Source: Bifidobacterium breve
Lineage (GTDB): Bacteria > Actinomycetota > Actinomycetes > S36-B12
Direction: 5' to 3'
Assembly: GCA_945885645.1 (NCBI GenBank)
Contig: CAMCYV010000002.1
Location: 1 to 37,768 of the forward strand
Length of the DNA stretch: 37,768 nucleotides
The position numbers were made by a program, and so were the translations under genes. The stretch's first letter is position 1. The number at the start of each line of letters is the position of its first letter. A model generated the notes under the pieces. It made no database searches and was not told where the DNA came from. It saw only the letters and a program-made list of their open reading frames with translations. Below, one piece after another: positions 15,467 to 24,151 of the stretch.

Positions 15467-17268
15467 TTCGTCAACAGTTCAGGCTTAGCACTGGCCGAAG
15501 GACTTTGCGAGGGTGCGGGGCTAGGAACCAAGTTGTCAAACTCTGAGCCGCCTGGATCAAGGTCTTCCAACTTAGGCTTTTTCTTGCACACAATGTTTGG
15601 ACCCGCGTTGTAGATCGTTGTCATGGGCTCGCGGATTACCTCGACGCCATCCTTGACAAAAACGCGATCCACCGTGATGGTGAAGCCTTCAATGCCCGCC
15701 TGAGGTACGCACTTCTTAGTGGTCACCACAATCTTTTTGGGTTGCTTGATATTTATCCGCTCACCAAAGTCAGCTTCAATTGAGTCGTATTGGCGTGTCC
15801 CCCAAAAAGTAACCTTCATCGAACTGTTTGTCATTTTTGTTTTTATGAGAACGGCAGTCGGTGAGGTATTAGTGAATTTCATATCAAAAATTCCCCAAGC
15901 AACCGTCGCTTCAAGTCCGGGCTGGTAACGGGAGATATACAGTGAATGGGCCCTAGTGTCTGTGCGTTCCATTCCAGCAAAAAACGCGGCCGTCCACATC
16001 GCGGTTGTCGCCGCTGAAACACCGCCACCGAGAGCATCTTCAAAAACACCACCTGGACCAATGACCGTTCCCACGGTATATCCGTTTTTGACCGTACGTT
16101 CTTTAATGGTGTCATTCATTGAAAAAGTCTCGCCGGGCATCAGGATCGTGTCATCTATGTACTTGGCAGCCTGCCCAATATTGGTAACCCGATACGGGGC
16201 GTAAGGAAAGTTCTGGGTAAAGCTGGAAAGTTTGTCATTGATACCTAATTGCTGCGCCGCGGCTGTTGTCAGCTCGGGCTCGCGGGTTCCCAACGGGACA
16301 GAAACGGTGCGATCATTACCCTGCTTCGATAAAACTCCCAGCACGGCGGTGGCCAGTTCACTATCTGAGACCCCGCTACCCACGATCGAAGGAACGACTA
16401 CTGGACTTCCGTCGACAATTTTAAAGCTTGCATCACGACCAGGTGTTCCCACACGCTTGAGTGCATTGGCAATCGGTGCGTGAAGGATCGCTCCGTCAAG
16501 TTCGGGTGACAGCTGATTCCCTTGGGCGGTAAATGACAATGCTTGTGCAATGGCGTCCGCGGGTATGGTCGCCGTGATCTCACCAACAGAGACTGTGACT
16601 GGGCTAGCAACTGCCTGCTGCGCAAGCTCTTCCGCTTGTGAAGCATCAGAGGCGGACACACTCGGTGGTGTTACTTCCAGCGGCGCTTCAATAGTGGAAC
16701 GGGTTTGGGTAGCCATCGAAACAATCTGATTTTTCAACGCTTCTCGGTCAACCTCAAGACCGTCGCGTCCCTGGGTCAAGGTGACGCCACTATTTGATAC
16801 CGCAAGTTGAGGTTCGACTGGATTGAGGTTAACTACATCGGCGATGGAAGCAACTGAATCCTCAAGAGCGTCTTGGTCAACCGCGATCACCGGTTCAATC
16901 TCACGAGATCCGAATAAGTCAACAATCATCTGGAAGGGGTTGAAACCGGTAGATGTTGCCTGGTCCACGGTTGCTTGCGCATCAAGAGTTATTCCAGCTG
17001 CCCGGGGACGCAATTCAAAAACTTGATCCCCGGCTGAAATCTCGAGTTTGCGGTTAACTTTCGTCGAAACAGAATCCTCAAGAACACCCATTGCTTCATC
17101 AGGGCTCATTCCACCGATGTCCACCCCTGAAACAGTCGTTCCGGGCCGCACGGTGCCATTGGTTGCAACGAAAATACCGAGAGAAACTGCAATAACAGCC
17201 ACTATTCCAGCACCGATCAAAATGGGTGTGCGCCGCGAAGTTCGAGGTGTTGGTGCCTGCTCACTCAC
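15463..17268 (-). CDS. VanW/YoaR-like envelope protein with peptidoglycan-binding-like repeats
   Basis: 601 residues: one N-terminal membrane helix (about 15-36, PILIGAGIVAVIAVSLGIFV) puts the rest outside. Two or three YoaR-type putative peptidoglycan-binding domains follow (about 40-330, starting TVSGVDIGGMSPDEAM), then a VanW domain (about 350-490, with PGETFSMND, GGGVSAATTAMW and AFFAGME) and a C-terminal strand-rich G5-like part (FTITVDRVFVKDGVEV). A low-complexity Ser/Pro tail ends the protein. VanW-domain proteins sit near cell wall genes but their activity is unknown. The GTG (VSEQAPTP) has a GGAGA ribosome site six bases upstream. It overlaps the cysS stop by 4 bases, tail to tail. 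Confidence 0.88.
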   Translation of the reverse strand: MSEQAPTPRTSRRTPILIGAGIVAVIAVSLGIFVATNGTVRPGTTVSGVDIGGMSPDEAMGVLEDSVSTKVNRKLEISAGDQVFELRPRAAGITLDAQATVDQATSTGFNPFQMIVDLFGSREIEPVIAVDQDALEDSVASIADVVNLNPVEPQLAVSNSGVTLTQGRDGLEVDREALKNQIVSMATQTRSTIEAPLEVTPPSVSASDASQAEELAQQAVASPVTVSVGEITATIPADAIAQALSFTAQGNQLSPELDGAILHAPIANALKRVGTPGRDASFKIVDGSPVVVPSIVGSGVSDSELATAVLGVLSKQGNDRTVSVPLGTREPELTTAAAQQLGINDKLSSFTQNFPYAPYRVTNIGQAAKYIDDTILMPGETFSMNDTIKERTVKNGYTVGTVIGPGGVFEDALGGGVSAATTAMWTAAFFAGMERTDTRAHSLYISRYQPGLEATVAWGIFDMKFTNTSPTAVLIKTKMTNSSMKVTFWGTRQYDSIEADFGERINIKQPKKIVVTTKKCVPQAGIEGFTITVDRVFVKDGVEVIREPMTTIYNAGPNIVCKKKPKLEDLDPGGSEFDNLVPSPAPSQSPSASAKPELLTN

Positions 17269-17402
17269 GACTATTCTCCACAACCTTCAGTTTCACAATA
17301 TTTGTTTGGGTCCAATATTCCCCTTGGCAAGGTGTCTATGGTAAGCACCCCCACCAGCTCAGTGCTCACGCGACATGCACACAGCTGGATCTGGGATATT
17401 TC

Positions 17403-17828
17403 TTAATCCACCGAAACCGACGGTTGTGGCATTGCTTTGGTTCCCCTTCGGACCCGAAATTCAACCGGAAGGGTCGCTGCGGCTGCGCCGAGGACGATTC
17501 CTCCGAAGAGATAGACCATTTGACGAGCACCAGAACTGATTGCTAGATCACCGGACGGGGAGTCAGCCGAGAGCAATACGGTCGCGGCCAGCCAGCACGA
17601 GAAAAAAAGCCAACCAGCCCAACGGGTTCGTGCCGAAACCGTTGCCAAACGGGATAGGAAAGTGATCGCGATGAGTAATAGGGCTGTTCCCCACGGGATC
17701 ACAACCACAAAATCACCGATGGAAAGGATGAAACGTTGTGCCTGAATAAAGGCTCCGGCCACCCCGATCGCAAATCCCATCAGGACGAAGCCCAGTAATG
17801 TCAGGACCCGCCGAATTGGTTCAGACAA
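17403..17828 (-). CDS. Small integral membrane protein next to mshB (DUF6113-like)
   Basis: 141 residues with four membrane helices (about 9-28, 38-58, 69-86, 105-122) and a short charged tail. No motif. In many actinobacteria a similar four-helix protein of unknown function directly follows mshB; I match it by position and shape, not by a clear signature. The TTG start overlaps the mshB stop region by eight bases, showing coupling. The 134 bases after it, to the next gene start, hold only the promoter region of the VanW-like gene and A/T-rich AATATT copies. Confidence 0.7.
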   Translation of the reverse strand: MSEPIRRVLTLLGFVLMGFAIGVAGAFIQAQRFILSIGDFVVVIPWGTALLLIAITFLSRLATVSARTRWAGWLFFSCWLAATVLLSADSPSGDLAISSGARQMVYLFGGIVLGAAAATLPVEFRVRRGTKAMPQPSVSVD

Positions 17829-18702
17829 GATTCAGGCCTTCAAACAGGTCGGCTTCCTGACCTGATCGCGGCGCGTCTCCTCGAACAAGTCGGAAGTGTT
17901 CTTCCGTGAAGATCTCTAACCCCAAATTATTCGAGAGCGCGAAAAATCCGCTGTCTGTGCTCACCTGTGTTTTGTGGGCGGTAAGTGCATCAAATTTCGC
18001 TTGGGTGAAGCCCGACCCATCAATGACCGTCGTAATCACCGAGTCATCGACAGCAAACGGGATGTCATCGGGATCCATCGTTGCGAATTCACTTTTGTCA
18101 CCGATCTCCTTAAGTTTGGCGATTCCGGAAATAATCCGACTCTTAGGGAAAGCGGTCCAATAGATCTTGGAAACGGTCCAAGCCTGGCCCAGCTCTGGTT
18201 TAAAACTTGGGCTTTCAGCCAATGCAATCGCGTAGGTGGTGACCCGATGGGCCTGGATGTGGTCGGGGTGCCCGTATCCACCAAAGTCGTCATAGGTCAC
18301 AACCACCTGCGGCCGCACCTCTCGAATAATCGCGACTAGGTCGGTTGCCGCTTCAAGCAGGTCGGCATTCCAGAAACAGTCTGGGCGCTTATTGCTGTCA
18401 ACACCCATCATGCCTGAGTCGCGGTATTTGCCCGGGCCACCCAAAAACCGAAAATCAGTTACACCAAGCAGCGCCATTGCATCGCTTAATTCACTGATGC
18501 GGTGCTCCCCCAAGGAATCCGTTTGATCCGCCGCTAAGTGCGCCAATTCAGGAACCAGTATTTCGCCTTCTTCACCCAGTGTGCAGGTCACCAGCGTCAC
18601 CGAGGCGCCCTCGGAGACGTACTTGGCCATGGTGGCTCCGGTTCCGATTGATTCGTCGTCGGGGTGGGCATGGACGATAAGGAGTCGGGCAGCAGAAGTC
18701 AC
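17821..18702 (-). CDS. mshB: N-acetyl-1-D-myo-inositol-2-amino-2-deoxy-alpha-D-glucopyranoside deacetylase
   Basis: 293 residues of the LmbE/PIG-L zinc deacetylase fold. His13 and Asp16 in HAHPDDES and His148 in YGHPDHIQAHR are the zinc ligands, with Asp15 the general base. MshB removes acetate from GlcNAc-inositol to give the GlcN-inositol core of mycothiol; Mca, its paralogue, acts on mycothiol conjugates. Full-length (about 290-300) and the following four-helix membrane gene fit MshB rather than Mca. GTG start with TACCCT six bases upstream. The divergent peptidase start is 43 bases away. Confidence 0.92.
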   Translation of the reverse strand: MTSAARLLIVHAHPDDESIGTGATMAKYVSEGASVTLVTCTLGEEGEILVPELAHLAADQTDSLGEHRISELSDAMALLGVTDFRFLGGPGKYRDSGMMGVDSNKRPDCFWNADLLEAATDLVAIIREVRPQVVVTYDDFGGYGHPDHIQAHRVTTYAIALAESPSFKPELGQAWTVSKIYWTAFPKSRIISGIAKLKEIGDKSEFATMDPDDIPFAVDDSVITTVIDGSGFTQAKFDALTAHKTQVSTDSGFFALSNNLGLEIFTEEHFRLVRGDAPRSGQEADLFEGLNLV

Positions 18703-18708
18703 CGGCTA

Positions 18709-18714
18709 AGGGTA
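18709..18714 (-). promoter_or_regulatory. -10 element of mshB (leaderless type)
   Basis: TACCCT on the minus strand, six bases before the mshB GTG. Confidence 0.5.
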
Positions 18715-18733
18715 GCGGCCACGTGCAATGAGG

Positions 18734-18739
18734 CATAGT
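18734..18739 (+). promoter_or_regulatory. -10 element of the S9 peptidase gene (leaderless type)
   Basis: CATAGT keeps the key A and final T of the -10 and ends six bases before the second ATG of the frame; it decides that start. Confidence 0.45.
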
Positions 18740-18745
18740 TCGCAC

Positions 18746-20839
18746 ATGACTGAGTCATTTCCGAGACAGAAGGCGGCAACGCGCAGTTTCCGACTCGGGG
18801 CACCCCGAAACTTTGCCATAAAGCCCACCGGGGATGCCATTCTGTTTCTGCGAAACGCCACCGGAAGAACCGCTACAACCGATATTTGGCTCGCCGAAAA
18901 ATCAAATTCGTTGTGGAGTGAGCGTTGTTTAGTGAAGTCTGCGCACATTTCCCTCGGTGGGGATATTCCGGCAGAGGAATTGGCCCGGAGGGAACGTATG
19001 CGGGAGGTTACCGAAGGGGTAACGGCATATTCCACCGACAAGGTTTTCACGAAAATTACCTATGTCCTTGATGGTGAACTCTACGTACAGCACCTACCCC
19101 AGCAATTAAATGAAGCCATTGAGATTCCAACGCATATTCACACAGGTGGCCGATGCATCGATCCACGGATGAGCCCCGACGGGAACCACATTGCATTTGT
19201 CCAAGATGGCGCAGTTTTCGCCGTTGATGTGAAGACAGAAAAAGTGAGCCGACTCTGCGGTCCAACAGAGGCTGAGGAGAGTGTTTCTTGGGGACTCGCT
19301 GATTTTGTAGCAGCCGAAGAACTTGAGCGCATGCGCGGCTACTGGTGGGAAAAAGACTCGCAAAGTCTCATTGTCGAACGAGTCGATGAAAACGCCGTTG
19401 ACACTGCTTGGATCGCAGACCCGGCTAACCCGTTGGCTCCCGCACGTGAACATCGGTACCCATTCGCTGGTACCGCGAATGCCGAGATCTCTTTGCATCT
19501 GGTAACTCTTAACGGAGTCATTCAAGAAATCCCATGGAACAAGTTGACCCATCCATATTTAGTTACGGTTAATACTTCGGGATCCGCTACAACTTTTAGT
19601 GTCCTCTCTCGCGATCAACAAGACGTAGAGATTTTCTCCCTCAACGGGTCAGTTCCAACTTTGATTCAAACAAGAAATGAAAAGCCATGGCACACGGTTG
19701 CACCTGGCGTGCCCACTCTCAACGACGTTGGGCAACTCATTGAGATCCGGCCACTAAACAACGTATTTCGACTGTGCGTAGACGGAGAAGCGGTCAGCCC
19801 GGTAGAGATTCAGGTCACGGGTGTTCTCGCAACCAACGGTGACATTACCTACATTGGACAAAGTGAAACGACCAATCAACACATCTACTCAATCGAAAAA
19901 GGTCAGCTCTCATCACGGGAAAACAATGAGTCATTGAACTCGGGTGTGCGTGAAGGTGACCTACTTGTCGTGGCTCATTCAAATTTTGAGACCACCACGA
20001 CTCTTTATTCGCTGTACAACCTCAATGAACCTGCCACTCCCGTGTCCACATTTACTAACAACGCGGAGTCCCCCGTTGTAACCCCTAATGTCACAGTGGA
20101 AACCACAGGGAAGATCAATCTCACGAGTGCGATTATCTGGCCTGAGAATCACGTCGCAGGAACCAAGATCCCGGTTATTTGCGCTCCCTACGGCGGTCCG
20201 CATCATGCGCGAGTCATCGCTTCGGGACTTTCATTCTGCTCAGATCAGTGGTTAGCCAATCAAGGATTCGCTGTTCTGGTCACCGATAATCGCGGAACCC
20301 CCGGTCATGGGCCCGACTTTGAGTACAGCATCATGACTGATCTAGCCACCAAAGTCGTCCAAGATCAAGTGGACGCCCTCACCGAACTCGGTGAACGGCA
20401 CCCTGATCTTGATCTTTCTCGAGTCGGTATTCACGGATGGTCATTTGGTGGTTACCTTGCAGCCCTCGCAACGCTGGATCGCCCCGATATCTTCAAGGCG
20501 GGAATTGCAGGTGCCCCCGTAACCGACTGGGCCCTCTACGACACTGCTTACACAGAACGGTATCTCGGTTTACCGGGTGAGAATCCGGAAGCCTATGAAG
20601 CAACGTCTCTGATCAATAGGGCAAACAAGCTCGATCGTCCGCTATTGATTATCCATGGCTTATCCGATGACAACGTTCTCGTCGCTCATTCACTTCGACT
20701 TTCAAGCGCCCTTTTAGCTGCGGGTAGAACGCACTCAGTTCTTCCACTCTCCGGAATAACTCATATGACCACACAGGAAATCATTGCCGAGAACCTGATG
20801 CTCGCAGAACTGGAATTCTTTCGCGAGCACCTCAAGTGA
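18746..20839 (+). CDS. Prolyl oligopeptidase family (S9), dipeptidyl-peptidase IV-like
   Basis: 697 residues: an N-terminal beta-propeller, including the double-Glu motif AAEELERMRGYWW (Glu191-Glu192) that binds the substrate N-terminus in DPP-IV, and a C-terminal alpha/beta hydrolase with Ser566 (GWSFGGY), Asp641 (GLSDDN) and His673 (GITHMT). No signal peptide, so a cytosolic exopeptidase removing Xaa-Pro-like dipeptides is likely. The ATG six residues inside the longest frame is preferred because a -10-like CATAGT sits at the leaderless distance. It ends ten bases from the convergent typA. Confidence 0.92.
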   Translation: MTESFPRQKAATRSFRLGAPRNFAIKPTGDAILFLRNATGRTATTDIWLAEKSNSLWSERCLVKSAHISLGGDIPAEELARRERMREVTEGVTAYSTDKVFTKITYVLDGELYVQHLPQQLNEAIEIPTHIHTGGRCIDPRMSPDGNHIAFVQDGAVFAVDVKTEKVSRLCGPTEAEESVSWGLADFVAAEELERMRGYWWEKDSQSLIVERVDENAVDTAWIADPANPLAPAREHRYPFAGTANAEISLHLVTLNGVIQEIPWNKLTHPYLVTVNTSGSATTFSVLSRDQQDVEIFSLNGSVPTLIQTRNEKPWHTVAPGVPTLNDVGQLIEIRPLNNVFRLCVDGEAVSPVEIQVTGVLATNGDITYIGQSETTNQHIYSIEKGQLSSRENNESLNSGVREGDLLVVAHSNFETTTTLYSLYNLNEPATPVSTFTNNAESPVVTPNVTVETTGKINLTSAIIWPENHVAGTKIPVICAPYGGPHHARVIASGLSFCSDQWLANQGFAVLVTDNRGTPGHGPDFEYSIMTDLATKVVQDQVDALTELGERHPDLDLSRVGIHGWSFGGYLAALATLDRPDIFKAGIAGAPVTDWALYDTAYTERYLGLPGENPEAYEATSLINRANKLDRPLLIIHGLSDDNVLVAHSLRLSSALLAAGRTHSVLPLSGITHMTTQEIIAENLMLAELEFFREHLK

Positions 20840-20849
20840 CGAGTTGCGT

Positions 20850-22712
20850 TTACGCCTTAGCTTTGCGACCGGAACGCTGGCGCTCGCCGGCATCCAAGAT
20901 CACCTTGCGAATGCGGACCGCTGAAGGTGCAACTTCAACGCACTCGTCTTCACGACAGAATTCAAGGGCCTGCTCGAGGGAGAGTTGCTTATGAGGAATC
21001 AACGGCACCAAAACATCGGCTGAAGACTGACGCATGTTGGTCAGTTTCTTTTCCTTCGTTGGATTCACATCCATGTCGTCGCTGCGGGAGTTCACCCCAA
21101 CGACCATTCCTTCATAGACCTCGGTACCGGGGCCAACAAACATCGTGCCACGCTCTTGCAGGTTTGCCAGGGCAAATCCAGTAGTTGGACCGGTACGGTC
21201 GGCAACGAGAGATCCGGTTGGACGGGTGCGCAACTCACCAAACCAAGGGGCGTAATTGTCGAATACATGGTGCAGGAGTCCGGTTCCGCGGGTTTCAGTG
21301 AGGAACTCAGTTCGGAACCCAATCAGACCTCGGGCAGGCACCAGGTAGTCCATGCGGACCCATCCGGTTCCATGGTTGACCATCTGATCCATGCGGCCCT
21401 TACGCAGCGCCATGAGTTGGGTGACAACGCCCAGGTAGTCCTCGGGGATGTCAACCGAAAGACGCTCAACGGGCTCATGCAACTTGCCGTCAATTATCCG
21501 CGTGACAACCTGGGGCTTGCCTACGGTTAATTCAAAACCTTCACGCTTCATCATCTCAACAAGGATTGCGAGTTGTAGTTCACCACGACCCTGGACTTCC
21601 CATGTGTCGGGACGCTCAGTGGGAAGAACACGAATCGAGACGTTACCGATCGTTTCAGCCTGTAGACGTTCTTTCACCATGTTGGCTGTCAACTTATTTC
21701 CACCACTACGACCGGCGAGAGGAGAAGTATTGATACCGATCGTCATGGAGATTGAAGGTTCGTCCACCGTGATCACAGGCAAAGCAATCGGATTTTCCGG
21801 ATCAGCCAGGGTGTCACCGATCGTGATGTCAGGGAAACCAGCCACCGCGATGATGTCCCCAGGACCAGCACTGTCAGCTGGTACGCGGGTAAGGGCTTCG
21901 GTCATCAGCAGTTCGACAACGCGCATTCGATTGATGCTTCCATCAGATTGAATCCAGGCAACCTGCTGGCCCTTGTTGATTGTTCCTTCATGAACGCGGC
22001 ACAGTGCCAAACGACCCAGATAAGGAGATGCGTCCAAGTTGGTCACGTGGGCTTGCAGCGGCGCACCCTCGGTGTAACTCGGTGCAGGAATTGTTTCAAC
22101 CAAAGTGCGGAACAATGGCTCGAGGTTTTCTTCCTCTGGCATCCCACCGTCAGCGGGTCGGATCAATGAGGCCCGGCCAGCTTTGGCACTCGTATACACG
22201 ATCGGGAATTCGATCTGAGTTTCATTGGCATCGAGGTCAAGAAAGAGTTCATAGGCTTCGTCGACCACTTCAGCAATTCGTGAGTCAGGTCGATCCACTT
22301 TGTTAATAACAAGAACTACCGGCAAATTCTTTTGGAGAGCCTTGCGCAACACAAATCGGGTTTGAGGTAGCGGGCCTTCGGAAGCGTCAACGAGAAGTAC
22401 AACACCGTCGACCATCTCGAGTCCACGCTCAACCTCGCCACCAAAGTCAGCGTGACCGGGTGTGTCAATGATGTTGAAAGTCATGCCTTCCGGTGGTGCA
22501 GAAGGTCCTATGTAACGAACGGAAGTGTTCTTAGCCAGAATCGTGATGCCCTTTTCGCGCTCAAGGTCCATCGAGTCCATGACCCGGTCATTCACGTCCT
22601 GGTTCTCACGGAAAGCTCCGGATTGCCACAACATGGCGTCCACGAGGGTGGTTTTGCCATGGTCAACGTGGGCAATGATGGCTACATTGCGTAAATCTGA
22701 GCGGAAAGTCAC
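20850..22712 (-). CDS. typA: Ribosome-associated translational GTPase TypA/BipA
   Basis: 620 residues. G1 AHVDHGKTTL (about 15-24), G2 region EREKGITILAKN, G3 DTPGHADFGGEVERGL, G4 NKVDRPD and G5 TSAKAG are intact; EF-G-like domains III and V and the BipA-specific C-terminal domain (LPARGLIGFRTEF, then DDMDVNPTKEKKLTNMRQSS) follow. The protein acts on the ribosome in 50S assembly and stress or cold growth. GTG start, TAGTCT six bases upstream. It lies convergent to the S9 peptidase and divergent from the ACT-GNAT gene (63 bases between starts). Confidence 0.97.
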   Translation of the reverse strand: MTFRSDLRNVAIIAHVDHGKTTLVDAMLWQSGAFRENQDVNDRVMDSMDLEREKGITILAKNTSVRYIGPSAPPEGMTFNIIDTPGHADFGGEVERGLEMVDGVVLLVDASEGPLPQTRFVLRKALQKNLPVVLVINKVDRPDSRIAEVVDEAYELFLDLDANETQIEFPIVYTSAKAGRASLIRPADGGMPEEENLEPLFRTLVETIPAPSYTEGAPLQAHVTNLDASPYLGRLALCRVHEGTINKGQQVAWIQSDGSINRMRVVELLMTEALTRVPADSAGPGDIIAVAGFPDITIGDTLADPENPIALPVITVDEPSISMTIGINTSPLAGRSGGNKLTANMVKERLQAETIGNVSIRVLPTERPDTWEVQGRGELQLAILVEMMKREGFELTVGKPQVVTRIIDGKLHEPVERLSVDIPEDYLGVVTQLMALRKGRMDQMVNHGTGWVRMDYLVPARGLIGFRTEFLTETRGTGLLHHVFDNYAPWFGELRTRPTGSLVADRTGPTTGFALANLQERGTMFVGPGTEVYEGMVVGVNSRSDDMDVNPTKEKKLTNMRQSSADVLVPLIPHKQLSLEQALEFCREDECVEVAPSAVRIRKVILDAGERQRSGRKAKA

Positions 22713-22718
22713 TTGCGA

Positions 22719-22724
22719 AGACTA
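22719..22724 (-). promoter_or_regulatory. -10 element of typA (leaderless type)
   Basis: TAGTCT on the minus strand, six bases before the typA GTG. Confidence 0.5.
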
Positions 22725-22764
22725 GGCGTTTATCACATTTCCATTTCACATGGGTGGCAAACGC

Positions 22765-22770
22765 TAGAGT
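22765..22770 (+). promoter_or_regulatory. -10 element of the ACT-GNAT gene (leaderless type)
   Basis: TAGAGT ends five bases before the GTG, one less than the other leaderless starts here. Confidence 0.4.
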
Positions 22771-22775
22771 TTGGC

Positions 22776-23642
22776 GTGCTTTTGATTCGACAGCTCCCCG
22801 CTTACTTGGTGCTCAAACTCAACCCCACGGGCCCAATTCCCTCACCACCTGCCCGCACTGACTTCTGGTCGCTTTCTTCCTCCTATGACGAACTCTCACT
22901 GGTGTGCATGAAGGACCAATCGCCCACCGTGGGCGTCTTGGAAGTCTCAGATGACTGGACCGCCTTCCGTGTTGCCGGCACCATGGAGTTCACCCTCACC
23001 GGAATAGTTGCCCAAATTTCACAGGTGATCGCCGACGCCCAATTGGGGATCTTCGTTGTGAGCACCTTCGACACTGATTACATTCTCGTGAATCACAACG
23101 ATGCTGACTTGGCAGTTACGCGCTGGCGTGAGTCCGGAATCGAAGTCATCGAGCCCATCCACCAAAGCGCTCGACTCGATTTCATCGACATTAACTATGA
23201 ACTAAAAGATCTCGCCAACAACAATCGTGCCGGCAAATCCTGGATTGACGACTACCCAACCGAAGGCGACCTGATGATTGCAAATCTTTTATTACAAGCC
23301 GGGACTCAAGCACCACCGCAAACGTGCACGGCCTTTACTCTGCGATCACGATCAACCGGACTAGCGCTGGGTGGCATTGGTTTCAAGGGTGAACATATTG
23401 ATGGTGACTTTCGTGCAATGGAGATTGGCTACGGTCTCGCCGAAAGCATGCACCGACAAGGACTCGGCACCGAGGCCGTAGCGGGAATCATTGAAATTGC
23501 TCGTGAAAGAGGAATAACGCAACTGTGCGCCGAAACGGATTTTTCCAATCTGGCAAGCCAAAGGGTGCTTGTGCTCAACGGATTTAATGAACTCTCCCGC
23601 TCAGAAACCGGGATCTGGTGGGGGTTGTCAATCCTTGATTGA
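22776..23642 (+). CDS. ACT domain fused to GNAT N-acetyltransferase
   Basis: 288 residues in two parts. Residues about 1-125 resemble the small stand-alone ACT proteins (COG3603 type): WTAFRVAGTMEFTLTGIVAQISQVIADAQLGIFVVSTFDTDYILV. Residues about 130-288 are a GNAT acetyltransferase, with the acetyl-CoA loop HRQGLGTEAV and the downstream AETDFSNLASQRVLVLNGF typical of RimJ/RimL-like enzymes. ACT domains commonly bind amino acids, so ligand control of acetylation is plausible, but unproven; the substrate is unknown. The GTG at the chosen start gives a short leaderless transcript; the frame is open further upstream, where it would overlap the typA promoter. The 3' end overlaps the convergent SRPBCC gene by 15 bases. 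Confidence 0.82.
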   Translation: MLLIRQLPAYLVLKLNPTGPIPSPPARTDFWSLSSSYDELSLVCMKDQSPTVGVLEVSDDWTAFRVAGTMEFTLTGIVAQISQVIADAQLGIFVVSTFDTDYILVNHNDADLAVTRWRESGIEVIEPIHQSARLDFIDINYELKDLANNNRAGKSWIDDYPTEGDLMIANLLLQAGTQAPPQTCTAFTLRSRSTGLALGGIGFKGEHIDGDFRAMEIGYGLAESMHRQGLGTEAVAGIIEIARERGITQLCAETDFSNLASQRVLVLNGFNELSRSETGIWWGLSILD

Positions 23643-24101
23643 CAGATATTCGCTCAGCGAATCAAAGTAGCTCTCCATGCCAGCTTGGGCTTGGATTGCT
23701 TCACTCTCTGGCAGATCTCCGAATTGGCTGAACTTCACCCAACTGCGAAAATCTTTGGCTTCAAATTCAATTCGTATGTTGTGGTGTGGCAGAGACATGT
23801 CTTTTGCGTTGAACTCATCAACCGACTGCGTGTAATACAACGTATGTTCAAGCCGAGCATTTTCTACAATCTTCGTGTACTCCCCGTAAAAGTAAGCGAT
23901 GAATGCTTCTTCCGGCACGTCAATCGCAACAGTCCACGCCCCACCAACAAATACCTCAGATCGCATTGAGCCGGGAACCACCGAATGCTGTGTTCCGTGA
24001 TACCACTCTTCCAAGGCAACACTGTCGGTCCAGGCCGCCCACAAGATCTCCAACGGGATATCAAATTCACGTTCAACGCTGTACGCGGGCTGGTCGCTCA
24101 T
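23628..24101 (-). CDS. SRPBCC / AHSA1-like (START superfamily) protein
   Basis: 157 residues. EREFDIPLEILWAAWTDSVALEEWYHG is the N-terminal AHSA1/CalC-type signature, and the final helix (AIQAQAGMESYFDSLSEYL) completes the helix-grip fold. Such proteins bind hydrophobic ligands or, rarely, act with Hsp90; nothing specifies the ligand. The ATG (MSDQPAYSVERE) has a GGGAGA ribosome site four bases ahead, so it is better than an ATG 11 codons earlier. It follows ychF in orientation, 50 bases downstream, and its 3' end overlaps the ACT-GNAT gene. Confidence 0.82.
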   Translation of the reverse strand: MSDQPAYSVEREFDIPLEILWAAWTDSVALEEWYHGTQHSVVPGSMRSEVFVGGAWTVAIDVPEEAFIAYFYGEYTKIVENARLEHTLYYTQSVDEFNAKDMSLPHHNIRIEFEAKDFRSWVKFSQFGDLPESEAIQAQAGMESYFDSLSEYLSIKD

Positions 24102-24151
24102 GGTGTCTCCCTGTAGTCGGATGGTGCTATTCAACCGTATAACTGTTCACG

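Noticed and set aside
21448..21951. A 167-codon plus-strand frame within typA
   Set aside because: It mirrors a highly conserved GTPase gene and has no family similarity.
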